A stretch of 64,000 nt of DNA from Euglena gracilis (lineage: Eukaryota; Euglenida; Euglenophyceae; Euglenales). The stretch is from the NCBI GenBank assembly GCA_039621445.1, contig CP154954.1:16014140-16078139 (forward strand), written 5' to 3'. How positions within the stretch are numbered: the first letter of the stretch is position 1; each line of letters opens with the position of its first letter. The notes under the pieces are model-generated. The model did no database searches. It saw nothing but the letters and a program-made list of their open reading frames with translations, and was not told the DNA's origin. Positions 35,001-45,451 of the stretch are shown here, piece by piece. Both the position numbers and the translations under genes were made by a program.

Positions 35001-35350
35001 TGGTTCACTAGACCCTGCCCCCGGAAGACATCAGCACACACCGATAAACACAAGGTGGCACACCCAGGTCCAGGTTGGCCTGCGTGGCTCGTGTTCCACA
35101 TGCCGTGTGGTGTGCTGAGTGTGTGCCCATCCACGCACACGCACTGTACCACAGTCGTTGTGAAACAGCTGTAAACAGCATGATATGGAGTTGAAGCAGT
35201 ATCCAAGGGGGTGGTCCCCTATGGTCGTGTTAATCCAAACAGCTCATTTTTGTGGTGTTTACACCCAGTCTGGAAGAGGCACGCAATCATTCAGAATGCG
35301 CACCTGCGCACTCCGCTTCCGAAATGCGCGGATGCGCATTTTCACTAAAA
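32100..35350. repeat. Cluster of TGCGCA-NN-TGCGCA palindromes
   Basis: About twelve sites carry TGCGCA, two bases, TGCGCA or close variants: near 32103, 32404, 32994, 33092, 33121, 33391, 33815, 34490, 34801, 34845, 34885, 35294 and 35323. Several extend into longer imperfect inverted arms that differ from site to site but still match within the site: GTGAATG..CATTCAC, CAAGA..TCTTG, AGGGAG..TTCTCT, CCAAAA..TTTTGG. The core resembles the vertebrate NRF1 site only superficially. I infer small palindromic elements or conserved hairpin/binding sites. The DNA between sites has short ORFs with no recognised domain. Confidence 0.75.
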
Positions 35351-36169
35351 CTGCCTAAATTTTGTGACTCAACAAGAAAAGTGCATTCCCGGCCGTGAGG
35401 TTCTTGATTTTGGGGATGCAGGGCAATGCAAGGCGATGTCGGCATTTTTTGGCCACTGTTTGACGTTTTCAGCCATTTTGGCCACATTCGGCTGTTTTGT
35501 TTGCTGCTTTGACCTTTTTTTGGCCATTTGAGGTCTTTTTGATTTGATTTTGATTTGAGGTTTATGGATCGTTGGACGAATCGTTACCGGCATATGGGGG
35601 CGAACCATTCAGGCTGTTTTTCTGTTGACACATGGACTGGGGTGCAACTTTGCAATGGTCAACAGAGAGTTTTTCAGGAAAAGAAATATCGGCAGTATCT
35701 TGGCAAATTTTGTGTCAACGTCTTGAAGAGGGAACCAGCAGCACCGGCCCAACAAAGTAGTGGAGGCAGCTATCCCCTCAGACCAAAGCGTTGCCCCCCC
35801 GGGTGGCAACGCTTGCTGGGGCCACAATGGATGGCCAAGTATGCACGGTAAGAGTTTCGGTAGGCTGTGCACAAATTGGCGAAGAATATTAAAATTTTGG
35901 GGCCAAGGTTGCAAGTTGTGGCCGCAGGCCAACTTTAACAAGGCCAAGTTAAGAAAGGAAAAGAAAGGACAAGTGGTGTAACGGCCCGCAGTGCCACTGG
36001 CAGTGCCACCGCAATTCACCTCACACCTGCGTGGCACCTCCCTCCAGGGGACAGATGGGTTTTCGAGAACCAAAGCAACCAGGGGGGTGGGGGCGGGGAG
36101 GGGCAAGGCCAGTGGTCGTGTTTGCACTGTCGTTGTTGGCGACCAGCCTTGTGTTTTGGAGGTGGTGGC

Positions 36170-37330
36170 TGGGATGCGCGGATTTTGTGGTGGTGGGGGG
36201 GGTGTGGACGGAGCTTCGCGTCCAAGGGGGTGTGGTTTTGTGGTTGGGGTGGGAGGGGGGTGGGGACCGCCCCCCGGGTCATTTCGCCAGACTGGCGCTT
36301 GGGGTAGTGTGTTTGGAGGCTGGGTGGCATGTTTTTTTTTTCCCCGCCAAGTTTGTGTGCGCCTTGGGGGGGTGGTTTTGGGGTTCGGGGGGCGGGGGGG
36401 TGGGGGTGGGGGGTTGGAGGGGGGGGGTGATTTTCTGGTTGGCTTGGTGGTTGGTTGTGGGGATGGTGCTTTCGGGTGTTCGGTTAGCGGTGGCGTGGCG
36501 TAGGGGTGGCGTGTCCGGAGGGGGCAGTCGGATCGAGGCGGGGGTGTGTCGGCCGCATGTGGGACGTGGCGGACAAGTATGGAGTTGCCCAAAATGGCTG
36601 TTTCGATGTGTTTTGGGTGTAAAAGTGTTGTGGTGATTTCGCGGTGTCTTTGTTTGTGGTTTTTTGTGTTTTTGGGGTTTTGCCTTGTGTTTGGTGGGTT
36701 TTCCTTGGGGGGGGGGGTGGGTTTGGGGGGGGTGTTGGGGTAGGGGGTTTTGGTTGATGGGGTGGTGTTTGAGTGGGGGGTATGTGGTTTGGGGAGTTGT
36801 GGTGTTGGGGTGTTTTTTGTGTATGGGGGGGTTGTGTCAGCGGGTGTTTTGGGTGGATTTGTTTTGTGGTGGGGTGGTGGTTGGTCTGATGTTGGGTTGA
36901 GCTGTTGTGTTTGTGGGTTTTTGTGGGGTGTGGGGGGGGTTTTGGGTGGGGGGTTATTTGGGTATTAGAGTGTTTTGTGGGTTTTGTTTTGGAGCTGAGG
37001 TTGGGGTTGGTTGGTGGGTGGGGGGGTGTTTGCCGGGGTGGGGGGGGGGGGTGTGGGTGTGTTGGGGGTTTGGGTGTGTGGGGTGGGTGTGGGGGTGGTG
37101 TTGTGGGTCTTGTTGCTGTGTGGTGATTGTGGGTTGGGGTTTGGGTTGGTGGGTTCCTGTTGTTGGGGTTCTCGTGGGGTTTGTGGTTTTGGGGTGCTTC
37201 CTGCTTTTGTTTCGTGCTGAGGGTGTCTTCTTTTTCATGATTGTGTCCCCATGGGTGTGGAATGTGGTGTGATTTCTTTTTTGTTTGTGCACTGGTTTGG
37301 TTTCGTTTCTGTGGGTGGCTGTCCTCTCTT
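36170..37330. other. G/T-rich strand-asymmetric stretch
   Basis: The plus strand is overwhelmingly G and T with long G runs and very little A or C. The minus strand is open for 295-327 codons (36484-37371, 35609-36592) as Pro/Thr/His-rich low-complexity frames explained by composition. GGGG runs could form quadruplexes (general knowledge). No flanking gene was recognised. Confidence 0.75.
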
Positions 37331-37865
37331 GTCCTTCTCTTTGCTTGGACCCACCCCCCGGGCAACGACATGGAACAACAAACCGCATCAAAAGGTTCAA
37401 AGTATTTGATTGGGTTTTACAGCTCGGATACCAAGGGGACATCCATTGGGTAAAAACGGGCTTTTTCAAAAAGCAAAGAGTTTTGTGGTTTTGATTCTGC
37501 TTTGTGAAGGGGAAAAAGGAGTGTCTCATTCCGTTTATGGTCCCACTTTCCAACCTACTTCCTCTTTGTGCGGGCAACACCACTCTGATTCATATTTTCC
37601 AATGCTTAGATCGGCGGGCCAATGCGGTTTGGGGCTGGCAAGGCGGCAGTCATTGGAAAATGATTTGCCAGCCAGGGAGTGTTCTGTGGTGTTCACTGAA
37701 CCGACTCCCCTCACAACACGCACAGCTGCTGTTGGAAGTGCCAGGAATCCGAACTGACCTCACCCCAGTTCCCCATAAGCGCAGCTCAACCCGCTTTTTT
37801 TTCAGCCCATCTGTGTGGAAGGGTCCAGGCATTTGATGTGGAGGTATCTCCTCTTCCCCCTCGTT

Positions 37866-38035
37866 TGGCAGCCTCTCCTCCTTACATGCAAACTCGTTGG
37901 CCTTCGGCCTTAACTTGCGATCTTGCCCCCCCCTTTAATGTTCTTGGCCAATTTTGAATTTTGTGCTGGACTGCTGAAATTCTTAATATGCAATTTGGTC
38001 CCCTAAAGTTGGCACCCCAGCTTTGCCGTCAATCG
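37866..38035 (+). repeat. TGCAAACTTGGCC family copy
   Basis: CCTCCTTACATGCAAACTCG, GCCTTCGGCCTTAACTTGCG, CTTGGCCAATTTTGAATTTT, GCAATTTGGTCCCCTAAAGT. It aligns along its length with 43170-43345. Confidence 0.6.
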
Positions 38036-38394
38036 TGGAGGAACATTCAATCCAGTCGTGTGACAGTTTCATTCAATCAATTGTGTGTGTTTGGAACTAG
38101 CCAGGAGGAGACTAACGGGAGAAAGCGTCCTCACAAAATGCATTGTGCTTGCACACGGGGTCCTCCGCAATTTGCATTGATGTCCCATTCCTGACCCACC
38201 CACAAATAGAAGAACGGGTGCGCTCGTAGTGGACCGGCGGTGGGGGGGTGCATTTTTATGTGGACACTGCGCTTGCAGGACCCTGTGCTTCTTTTAAGGG
38301 AGGTTATGCCCCCGAGGGGGGGACATGGTTGAGGCGATGTGTTTCGGAGGGGTAATTGAAGCATTAAGGCAGGGTTGGGGGTGGGAGGCATAAT

Positions 38395-38530
38395 CCTCCA
38401 TAATTCCGCATAATTTGCATAGTTTTTGCAATAACTTTAACAACAACAACAACAACCACAGCAACAACAACAACAACAACCACAACAACAACAACAATTT
38501 GCATATAATCTGCATGATAATTTTTCAGGG
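38395..38530. repeat. TTTGCAT/AAC microsatellite
   Basis: CATAATTTGCATAG, (AAC)n with CCACAG interruptions (38438-38497), then TTTGCATATAATCTGCATG. Confidence 0.85.
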
Positions 38531-38645
38531 GACAACAAGAAAAGGGCTGGAAAGCATTTGAGAAGATTGCTGTCTGCCAAAATTGACCCAAAGGGAATTC
38601 CCCAGCCCTTTTTTGCATTTTCGGATTTTTTCACAATGCACATAT

Positions 38646-38680
38646 TTATTATTATTATTATTATTATTATTGTTATTTAA
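38646..38680. repeat. ATT microsatellite
   Basis: About nine ATT units ending TTGTTATTT. Confidence 0.9.
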
Positions 38681-38775
38681 GTTTTGGGCCAATTGCATCA
38701 ATTTTTGTGATTTCCCTAAATTTACGAAAGGGACTAAAATGATCAAAATTGGTCCAAATCAGTCTAACCCCACCC

Positions 38776-39165
38776 CCTAATAAGTGCGCACTGCCCTAAT
38801 TGTGCGCAGTGCCCTAATAAGTGCGCACCCCCCAAGGGTCCGAAACTACCTCCCTAAAAAGTGCGCACCCCCCAAAGGAGAAATCATTGTCATATCTCAG
38901 GTCGGAAAGCACACACAATTCTCAGAACTGTCCTTCTCAGATCAAATATTTCTATCGTCCAAACCCAAATTTGACACATTTGACACACAATCACTTGACT
39001 CATAGCTTGAAATCACAAAATTGGGGGAAAATTGAAAAGTGTGGGGAAATGTCAGTATTTTTGGCTTTGCCCTAAAAAAGTGCGCACTGCCCTAATAAGT
39101 GCGCACCCCTTCGGGTCCGAAACTACGTCCTTAAAATGCGTGCACCCGTGCACTTATTAGTTTAA
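38776..39165. repeat. CCTAATAAGTGCGCAC repeat cluster
   Basis: CCTAATAAGTGCGCAC-like units occur at about 38776, 38810, 38851, 39070 and 39090, with TAATTGTGCGCAGTGCC as an inverted variant and GGGTCCGAAACTACSTCCYT following twice (38836 and 39113). A roughly 300-bp duplication and short local palindromes explain the arrangement. Confidence 0.7.
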
Positions 39166-39419
39166 AACATGTGGATTGTATTGCAAAAGAATTTGCAAAA
39201 TAATTGGAAGCAAAATAAAAATAGCCCCCCCACAAAATAAGACCCCAGGTCCACTGTTTTCGATTTTTTGCTCAAATCTAATTTTTATTTTTGGAGGCTT
39301 TTTTTAATAGTTTGCTGTTTACACCACATTTCGGGTCTTAAGGGGACAAATTTTGTTCCTAAAGCGTTGAGAGTGCCAAACCCCCAAACCAGTCAGACCT
39401 CCTCAAATGAGGCGGCTCC

Positions 39420-39720
39420 TTTTTTTTTTTTTTTAACAAAGAAAAACCAAAATAAACAAAAGAAAAAGAATAAAACGGGCGATTGGTGGTCTATTTTTTT
39501 TTTTTTTTTTTTTTGATACATTTTTTTTTGTGTAATTTATTTTTTTTTTTTGCCTTTTTTTTTTTGGTTTTTTTAGGAAATGCAGGTTGGTCGATTTTTT
39601 TTGGAATATTTTTTTTTTGTTTATTTTTTTTGTTGCGGGCTTTTTTTGCATTTTTAGTTGGGCTTTTTTTTTTGACCAGAGTTTATGTTGGGCTTCTGGC
39701 CACTGTTTTTTTTTTTTGAC
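39420..39720. repeat. T-rich low-complexity stretch
   Basis: Poly-T runs of up to 20 alternate with GG, GCC and short words. Frames encode Phe- or Lys-rich artefacts. A similar, shorter stretch lies at 41005-41050. Confidence 0.85.
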
Positions 39721-39724
39721 CACA

Positions 39725-41885
39725 CCAAGTCAGAGCCCTGCCGGCACAGATGTTAAGAGTATTTTTCAAACATTTCAGCAGATTTAGTAACAGATGTGGC
39801 CAATGTGGCTACTGCGGCAGGTGCGGGGATGCGGTTACTGGATGCAGCAACTGGAGCAGAGAGCAGGCAGGGCACCGGAGGGTCAAAAGTCACCAAAAAT
39901 TTGCCTGAAGCCAACAAAAAATAGTTGAAAAGTGTGTTCCGAAAATTGAATAAAAGGGACCAAACAATGCCAAAAGGATTTTATGCCGCCTTTTCTCACC
40001 CATATAATCCTGTTAGCGACCAAACAGTGGCCAAAAGGATTTTCTGTTTTTCTGCCGCATTTCTCACCCCGCACAAATCCGTATAATTGCCCGCATTAAT
40101 CCGAATCATTCCCCCCCCGCATAATTTCGACAATTATTGCCTTGTTTACCGACAATGCATAAAGGATAAGTGACATGCAGTCTGTCCCCTACACCCATTT
40201 CATGTTTTGAGAGGCTTTCAGCTCCATTTCAGCATCTTGGACCTCCCACATCTGCAGCCCTACCCCAGACCACTTTCGCCGCCTGTGGTTGCTCTCCACT
40301 GGTTCCTATAATCCGGCGGCCTCCACTTCCCTCTGCACATCCCTCTGGACCAGAGATTTTTTTTTTTCAGTTTGGTGACCCAGGGGGGGGGTTTTAGACC
40401 ATCCCCGTTTTTAAAGTAAATTCCTGGTTGCTCTAGCAGTGTGCTGTTTTACTCTGCCTACGTGCGACTGCTTTTGTTCTTTTTTGAAGACGATGATGTT
40501 AAGATTGCGAAAGGTGCCAAAGTGAAAAGGCCAAAGTGCTGAAAAGCTTTGTTGGACCCTTGTTTGTTTGGCTTTTTTCTTTTTCAAGCTTTGGGCTCCC
40601 ACTCTTGATCCTCCCCCATTCTTGGCCCCCATATACACATTGAGGGCAAAAGTTTGGCTTCGCGCCGTGCAACCTTGTCCCCCCGCTAATTTTTTGGTCT
40701 GGATGTTTGTCATTGCCTAATTTTTAACATTCGACTTTCCCCCCAAATCTGCCCTCGGGGCCGTACCTTCATTTGGTTGGTCCCGTGTGTGAGCCCGCGT
40801 GGATGGGGTGGATGGAGTTCATTCTCCATCTCAAACTCAAACTCCATTTGACCTTTTTGCAATCAATGTTCAGCACTTTAGTATTTTAACGATTCCTTAA
40901 CTGCAAAAGGGGACATGACACTATATTATATTCATTTTCACTACTTTATTTTGCCAATTTCTCAAACTTTGGCCAACAAATTGCATTTCAAGTCAGAGCG
41001 GCAATTTTTTTTTTTTTTATTTCTTTGTGTGTATTTTTTTTTTTGTGGCAATTTGTTTTTTGCAGTCAGTTAACGCTTTGCATTAGGTCATACATCCAAT
41101 TCAAACCCGCCAGCGTTTTTGGTGGGAGGTTTTGGTGCGGCATGTTTGAGGGGGGTGTCGTTCCTGGCTCCAAAGACACATTTATCGTGCACGTAGGGTT
41201 TCACCAGAACCACAGCCCCCGGCGGGGGGAGCACTGCCCATGGATAAGCAGGTTGGCAGATCATCAATGGGCAGGACAGCAATTAGTGTTCAATGCCCGT
41301 AGCAGGTGTACGTACAGACACATAGTTACGGGCGTTTTTTAAAAAAAAAAAGTGGTGCCGGGGCTGGAAGGGGGTTTTTTCCTGTGGGACAAAGCCCGAT
41401 TTTCGACCCATCATCGAAAATCAACTCACAGAAGAGGTCGCCGAAGGGGAAGCCCTCCAGCCCCCCAGGCCCAGGTGGTACCCCCCCCCCAGAGGAGAAC
41501 GGAAGCCACCGGGGACAATTTTTTTCGGCTGCAACCACCCAAAAACTGAGGTGTCATTTTCTTGAGACCGACCATTATCAAAAATGACATTTTGACCAAA
41601 TTTGCCGAAAATTTCGTTGTTGGCGTTTTGTCTGTTTGTCTTTTTTTTTTTTGCTGCGGCTGCCTCCACCAAAGCCAAAAGCGGGTTCTCGCCGTCCTCT
41701 CCAAACCCAATGCATATATCAAGGAAGTTTATTACTATTTCAAACCGAGCCTGCTTTGGTGGGAGCGGTCGGGGAGAGCGGCCTGCTCGCTTCTGATTTG
41801 GGGCATTCTTTGGTTTCCAGTTTAACCAGCACCGTTTTTATTGACCCCTGGGTCCCTCAGCAATCCTCTGACTCATTTCATTTAG
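39725..41885. other. No gene recognised
   Basis: Short unassigned ORFs and homopolymers. CCAAAAGGATTTT repeats near 39968 and 40030 (GACCAAACA.TG.CCAAAAGG twice, about 63 bp apart). Confidence 0.4.
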
Positions 41886-41889
41886 GCCT

Positions 41890-42672
41890 TTGATGGGTTA
41901 CACAACTCAAAGCAAATCAGCAGGACAGAACCTTTGGGCACGGTCGCCCAACAGTGCCAAAAACAGTGGATCCCTGCGACCACTACTCAAGGCTGCAGGT
42001 CAGAGGGTTTGCATGACCCTCAGGGAAAAGACTTTATTTTGCCTTTGGAATTTTTTTTTCCAGTCTGGCTACATCAAAGAGGGCGAATGGTATGCCTTTG
42101 TCCATCCAGCTGGAACCGGCCACCGAAAATCCAGCAAAGGCTGGTTTGGGGGTTTCCAGCTAAAATTTAGAGGTATAACGGCCAAAATCCTCAAAATACC
42201 ATTTTTGCCCCCCCCCCTTTCTTACAAAGATTTTTGCTGTTTCAAAGTTCGATGCCTGGCTCAGAAGCTTTTCTTCCCCTCGGGGGAGAAAACCCACTTT
42301 TGGGTAACTCTATTTTTGGGTCCAACCTCCCTGAACCCTTCACACCTGAGCCAAGAACTTTCTTTTGGCAAAGAAGCAAATTTTTCCAAAGTCCGTCACA
42401 GCAGAATGTTGACAATCTGTTTTTTCTTCTTCCAGAAGTCAGTGTATGTCAGTGCATGCCTTTTTGCAATTGTGTGTACTTGTGTGCGGTTTTATACAGT
42501 GATTTTTTTTTGCCTGCCCGTGTGGATGTTTTGCACCCCCCCCCCCCTGGGTGTCCCCCCACTTTTCCATTTTTCCCCAAGGCACACATTTTTAGGCCAA
42601 TGTTTTCATGCAAACTTTAGGAATAGCTGGGGGCCCTCACCCCCCCCCCCATTCTGGCTTGGAGGTACCTGA
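41890..42672 (+). CDS. Unrecognised open frame, 260 codons
   Basis: This is the longest plus-strand frame outside simple repeats. It contains LFCLWNFFFQSGYIKEGEWY, AFVHPAGTGHRKSSKGW, aromatic-rich segments, and a Pro-rich end encoded by C runs. There is no clear domain, no paralogue in the window to test codon bias, and no splice context. It may be a chance frame, a decayed gene or an intron-containing fragment. The C runs near 42535 and 42640 make the 3' third suspect. Confidence 0.2.
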   Translation: MMGYTTQSKSAGQNLWARSPNSAKNSGSLRPLLKAAGQRVCMTLREKTLFCLWNFFFQSGYIKEGEWYAFVHPAGTGHRKSSKGWFGGFQLKFRGITAKILKIPFLPPPLSYKDFCCFKVRCLAQKLFFPSGEKTHFWVTLFLGPTSLNPSHLSQELSFGKEANFSKVRHSRMLTICFFFFQKSVYVSACLFAIVCTCVRFYTVIFFCLPVWMFCTPPPLGVPPLFHFSPRHTFLGQCFHANFRNSWGPSPPPPFWLGGT

Positions 42673-43169
42673 CCACCCCCCCACCCATCAGGCGTTTCGG
42701 TGTGGCCCCGTTGATGTTGATATGGCGGCTTGGCCACAAGCCCAGAGAGGGGACAGTTGGCCCAAAACCCCAACGGCTTCCACCCGCAACGCAGGGCTAC
42801 AGGGCCCCTCCCTGCCCCACTTCTTGCCTCCCAAGTGGATGGCGAGTGGATGTCCGTCATGCGCAGGCATCCCGATGCGCTGCAGCCCCTGCAATGTGGT
42901 CTGCGACAGAACTATGCGTGCGTGGGCTTTGTTGTCGGATTGTGTGTTTATTGCGGAACGAGTTGGGAGGAGAACCAGCGACCCGAGCTTCCTGAAAACA
43001 TCTGGATTCTTTTCCACCAACAGCAATTTTGAGAGACAGACCAGTTTTGAGAGGGGGAATTAAAATGGCAGTCAAAACAAATTGATGGTGAAGATATCAC
43101 GGCAGCTGTTTTTTGTTGCACCCACCAATGGGTTCAAGCACCCCCAACCCAGCCCCAGGCGCTTGGCTC

Positions 43170-43350
43170 CACTCCTCCTTGCATGTGCACCTGTCCCCCT
43201 AAAGTTGGGCTTCAGCCTTCCCTTGCCACCTTGGCCGCCCATTTTTTAAGGTTTTTGGCCCATTTTGCGCATGCCGAAATTCTGAACATGCAAACTTGGC
43301 CCCCTAAGTTGGCCCTCCCGGCCTTGCCATCACAATTGACGGCAAGGCCA
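43170..43350 (+). repeat. TGCAAACTTGGCC family copy
   Basis: CCTCCTTGCATGTGCACCTG, GTTGGGCTTCAGCCTTCCCT, GAACATGCAAACTTGGCCCC, CTAAGTTGGC, similar to 37866-38035. This is the longest copy. A neighbouring GACGGCAAGGCC/GGCCTTGCCATC pair forms a small inverted repeat (43330-43356). Confidence 0.6.
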
Positions 43351-43724
43351 GGGTTCCAACCTTCGGGACAAGCGCAGCCAAGTCGGGGGCCAAGCGCCCA
43401 GTATGCAATTTGCCCCCCTTTCAATCATGGCTTGGGCAAATCCCCCGGCTGGGGGGGTGTGGCCGATTTGGGCCACAGAAATGAACCAAGATATTGGCCC
43501 GGAGGAGGTCAGGCAGATGGAAGGAGGGGTCCCGGACCTCCCAAGTGAAGTCATCAATGAACATTCACTGGGGAGGGGTACCCTCGGCCGGTGAACCTCA
43601 CCAGTTTGAGGCTCAGGGGTGAAATTTTGATGTGCCTTTTCTGTTGTGTATATTTTTTTGTTCTTTTTCCACACCCCCTGCTCAGCCTGCAGTCCAATTT
43701 TTGGCTGGTCTAGAGGTGACCGCA

Positions 43725-43812
43725 CGTGGACTGGCACGGGTACTTGCACCGGCACCCGCACCGGCACTGGCACTGGCACGGGCATGGGCAATTGCACCGG
43801 AACGGGCATGGG
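43725..43812. repeat. GGCACN hexanucleotide-type repeat
   Basis: GGCACGGG, TGCACCGGCACC, CGCACCGGCACTGGCACTGG, CACGGGCATGGGC: imperfect 6-bp periodicity. Frames (TGTGTGTG, ARALALA, CPCQCQCR) reflect the repeat. Confidence 0.8.
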
Positions 43813-43918
43813 TCCACCAACACTGGCCTTTCCAACACACATCGGTGGGCCCCATTGAATTCTGGCGCTCCTACCTGTGAGGCACCCTCCGGGATGGTGC
43901 CTGCGCAGGGAGGGCTGG

Positions 43919-44914
43919 TCAAGGCCTCGGTGGCACCTTCGAGGGCCTGGACACGGCTTCCGGGGCATCCTTCTGCATAGCACTTTGCATGAGGGTGAAG
44001 GCCTCAACGGCAACACTTGGGACGGCACCTGCACAGGGGGGAGGGCTACGCATTGCCACCGGGGCACCCTCTTGGATCAAAACGCGGTTGATAGGGCTGG
44101 CCGCGTCCCCCTCGGCACCCTCCAGATTGGCTCCGGCTCCACGAGGGGGGCTGCTCGAGGCCTCACGGGGGTCCTCTGCTGTGTTCAGCTGGATGTTGGT
44201 TGGAGGTTTGGGAAATGGCTGCAAACCCTCCGAAACAAAACGGACCGCCCCGGCAATGGTGTGTCGTCGGCCCCTGGTGCCTGTGGTGTACCGTGCGGCT
44301 CTTAGGTGTGGACCTCCTCCTCCACAACCTTGACGATGGGGGCTCCGAGAGGCAGTGTGGGGATGGCCGCCAGGGTGTTCAGGCACGAGCTGAGATCGCT
44401 CATTTGACTGCTTGGAGGTGGAACTGGGGGGATTTGCGGGGGCGGGGGTTGTGGTCGGTGTGGGACAAAGGTCTGCCAGAACGATGGATTGTTGGCTTGC
44501 CTGATGTGTGGGGCTGGGTACCTGGGGTTTGGGGGCACGAGCTGACCCTTGGGAGCGCAGGTATTGAAGCATCTTCCGAAACCAGTTGTGGAACTCCTTG
44601 GTGCGGACATCGGAGGCCTGCCACCGGCGTTGCAGGAAGCAGCTCCAGACCGAACAATCGAGTTTCTCAGGGTAGGGCGACGTTGGCGATGCTCTCTTTG
44701 AAGTCCCGCATATGGGAGAATGCTTTCCTAGCTTGCGATGAAGCGTCCCATCAGCACCCCACCAAGCTGCGGGCGGGGTCGGTGGTGTCTCACTTGGGGT
44801 ATGGAAGGGGACTCCTCCTCGCGGTCGAAGAGCGTGGTACGTAGGCGATGATGCGGCAGCGGACACCGAGGGAGAATACGCCAGCAGGGTCTGTGAGGTC
44901 TGGTTGAGGGTCAT
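43919..44914 (-). CDS. Unrecognised open frame, about 331 codons
   Basis: This is the longest frame in the window that is not simple sequence. The first ATG (44912-44914) gives MTLNQTSQTLLAYSPSVSAA. A more structured middle (LDCSVWSCFLQRRWQASDVR, TKEFHNWFRKMLQYLRSQGS) is followed by a Pro/Ser/Thr-rich linker (about residues 145-180) and an Ala/Pro-rich end. At ordinary composition a frame this long is unlikely by chance. High GC and few A/T-rich codons weaken that argument. The helical Trp/Arg-rich middle followed by a Pro-rich region would suit a retroelement gag-like or ORF1-like protein, but no zinc knuckle, protease or polymerase motif is visible nearby. No paralogue is available here. 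Confidence 0.35.
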   Translation of the reverse strand: MTLNQTSQTLLAYSPSVSAAASSPTYHALRPRGGVPFHTPSETPPTPPAAWWGADGTLHRKLGKHSPICGTSKRASPTSPYPEKLDCSVWSCFLQRRWQASDVRTKEFHNWFRKMLQYLRSQGSARAPKPQVPSPTHQASQQSIVLADLCPTPTTTPAPANPPSSTSKQSNERSQLVPEHPGGHPHTASRSPHRQGCGGGGPHLRAARYTTGTRGRRHTIAGAVRFVSEGLQPFPKPPTNIQLNTAEDPREASSSPPRGAGANLEGAEGDAASPINRVLIQEGAPVAMRSPPPCAGAVPSVAVEAFTLMQSAMQKDAPEAVSRPSKVPPRP

Positions 44915-45077
44915 AAGTAAATTCTTCACAAGTAAGGGTACGTTTTGTGCAAAAGTACATCAATGTGGTGACCTTTGGCTCAAGGCACTGGTAGGAACAA
45001 ATCCACGTTTTTGGATTGTGGTCTTGGACCTGACCTGGAAAATCGGTGCACAGGATGCGATTTGGGTGCTGTGCCCA

Positions 45078-45390
45078 GGGCGGTCCTTAAGGGACAGGAA
45101 AGTTTTTTTTTTATTTCCTTAAGGACCGCCTCCCTTTCAGCCAAAGGGCCGGCTAAGGGCCAGACTGGGACTTGAACAGGGACAAAAATTAAACAGTCAA
45201 AAAACACAGTTTTTGATGATTTGGGTGGATGGACGATGGTCCAAGGGTGCCAGGAATCATTTTTTTGCCTGATGTCGACCTGTTCTCGCTGTAAATGCCA
45301 AAATTTCGCCCATTTTCCTGTGTATTTTTCACTGAGTGTGCTGGGACAGCGGAGTTTTTTTTTTATATATTTGCTTAAGGACCGCCCTGG
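45078..45390. repeat. CTTAAGGACCGCC inverted and direct repeats
   Basis: GGCGGTCCTTAAGG (45079-45092) and CCTTAAGGACCGCC (45117-45130) form a perfect 14-bp stem with a loop holding ten T residues. A third copy with the same upstream AGTTTTTTTTTT is at 45374-45388. The outer context GTGCCCAGGGCGGTCC (45072) mirrors GGACCGCCCTGGCTGTGCCC (45379), giving a larger inverted repeat of about 310 bp immediately before the B1 copy. Confidence 0.75.
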
Positions 45391-45451
45391 CTGTGCCCAG
45401 CGTGTCGGCTTCCACAGAAACCCCAGATGTACGCCTGCTCTCTTCTGACAG

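Noticed and set aside
35609-37371. Two Pro/Thr-rich minus-strand ORFs of 295-327 codons
   Set aside because: They are explained by the A/C-rich composition of that strand, where stop codons are scarce. No motif or paralogue supports them.
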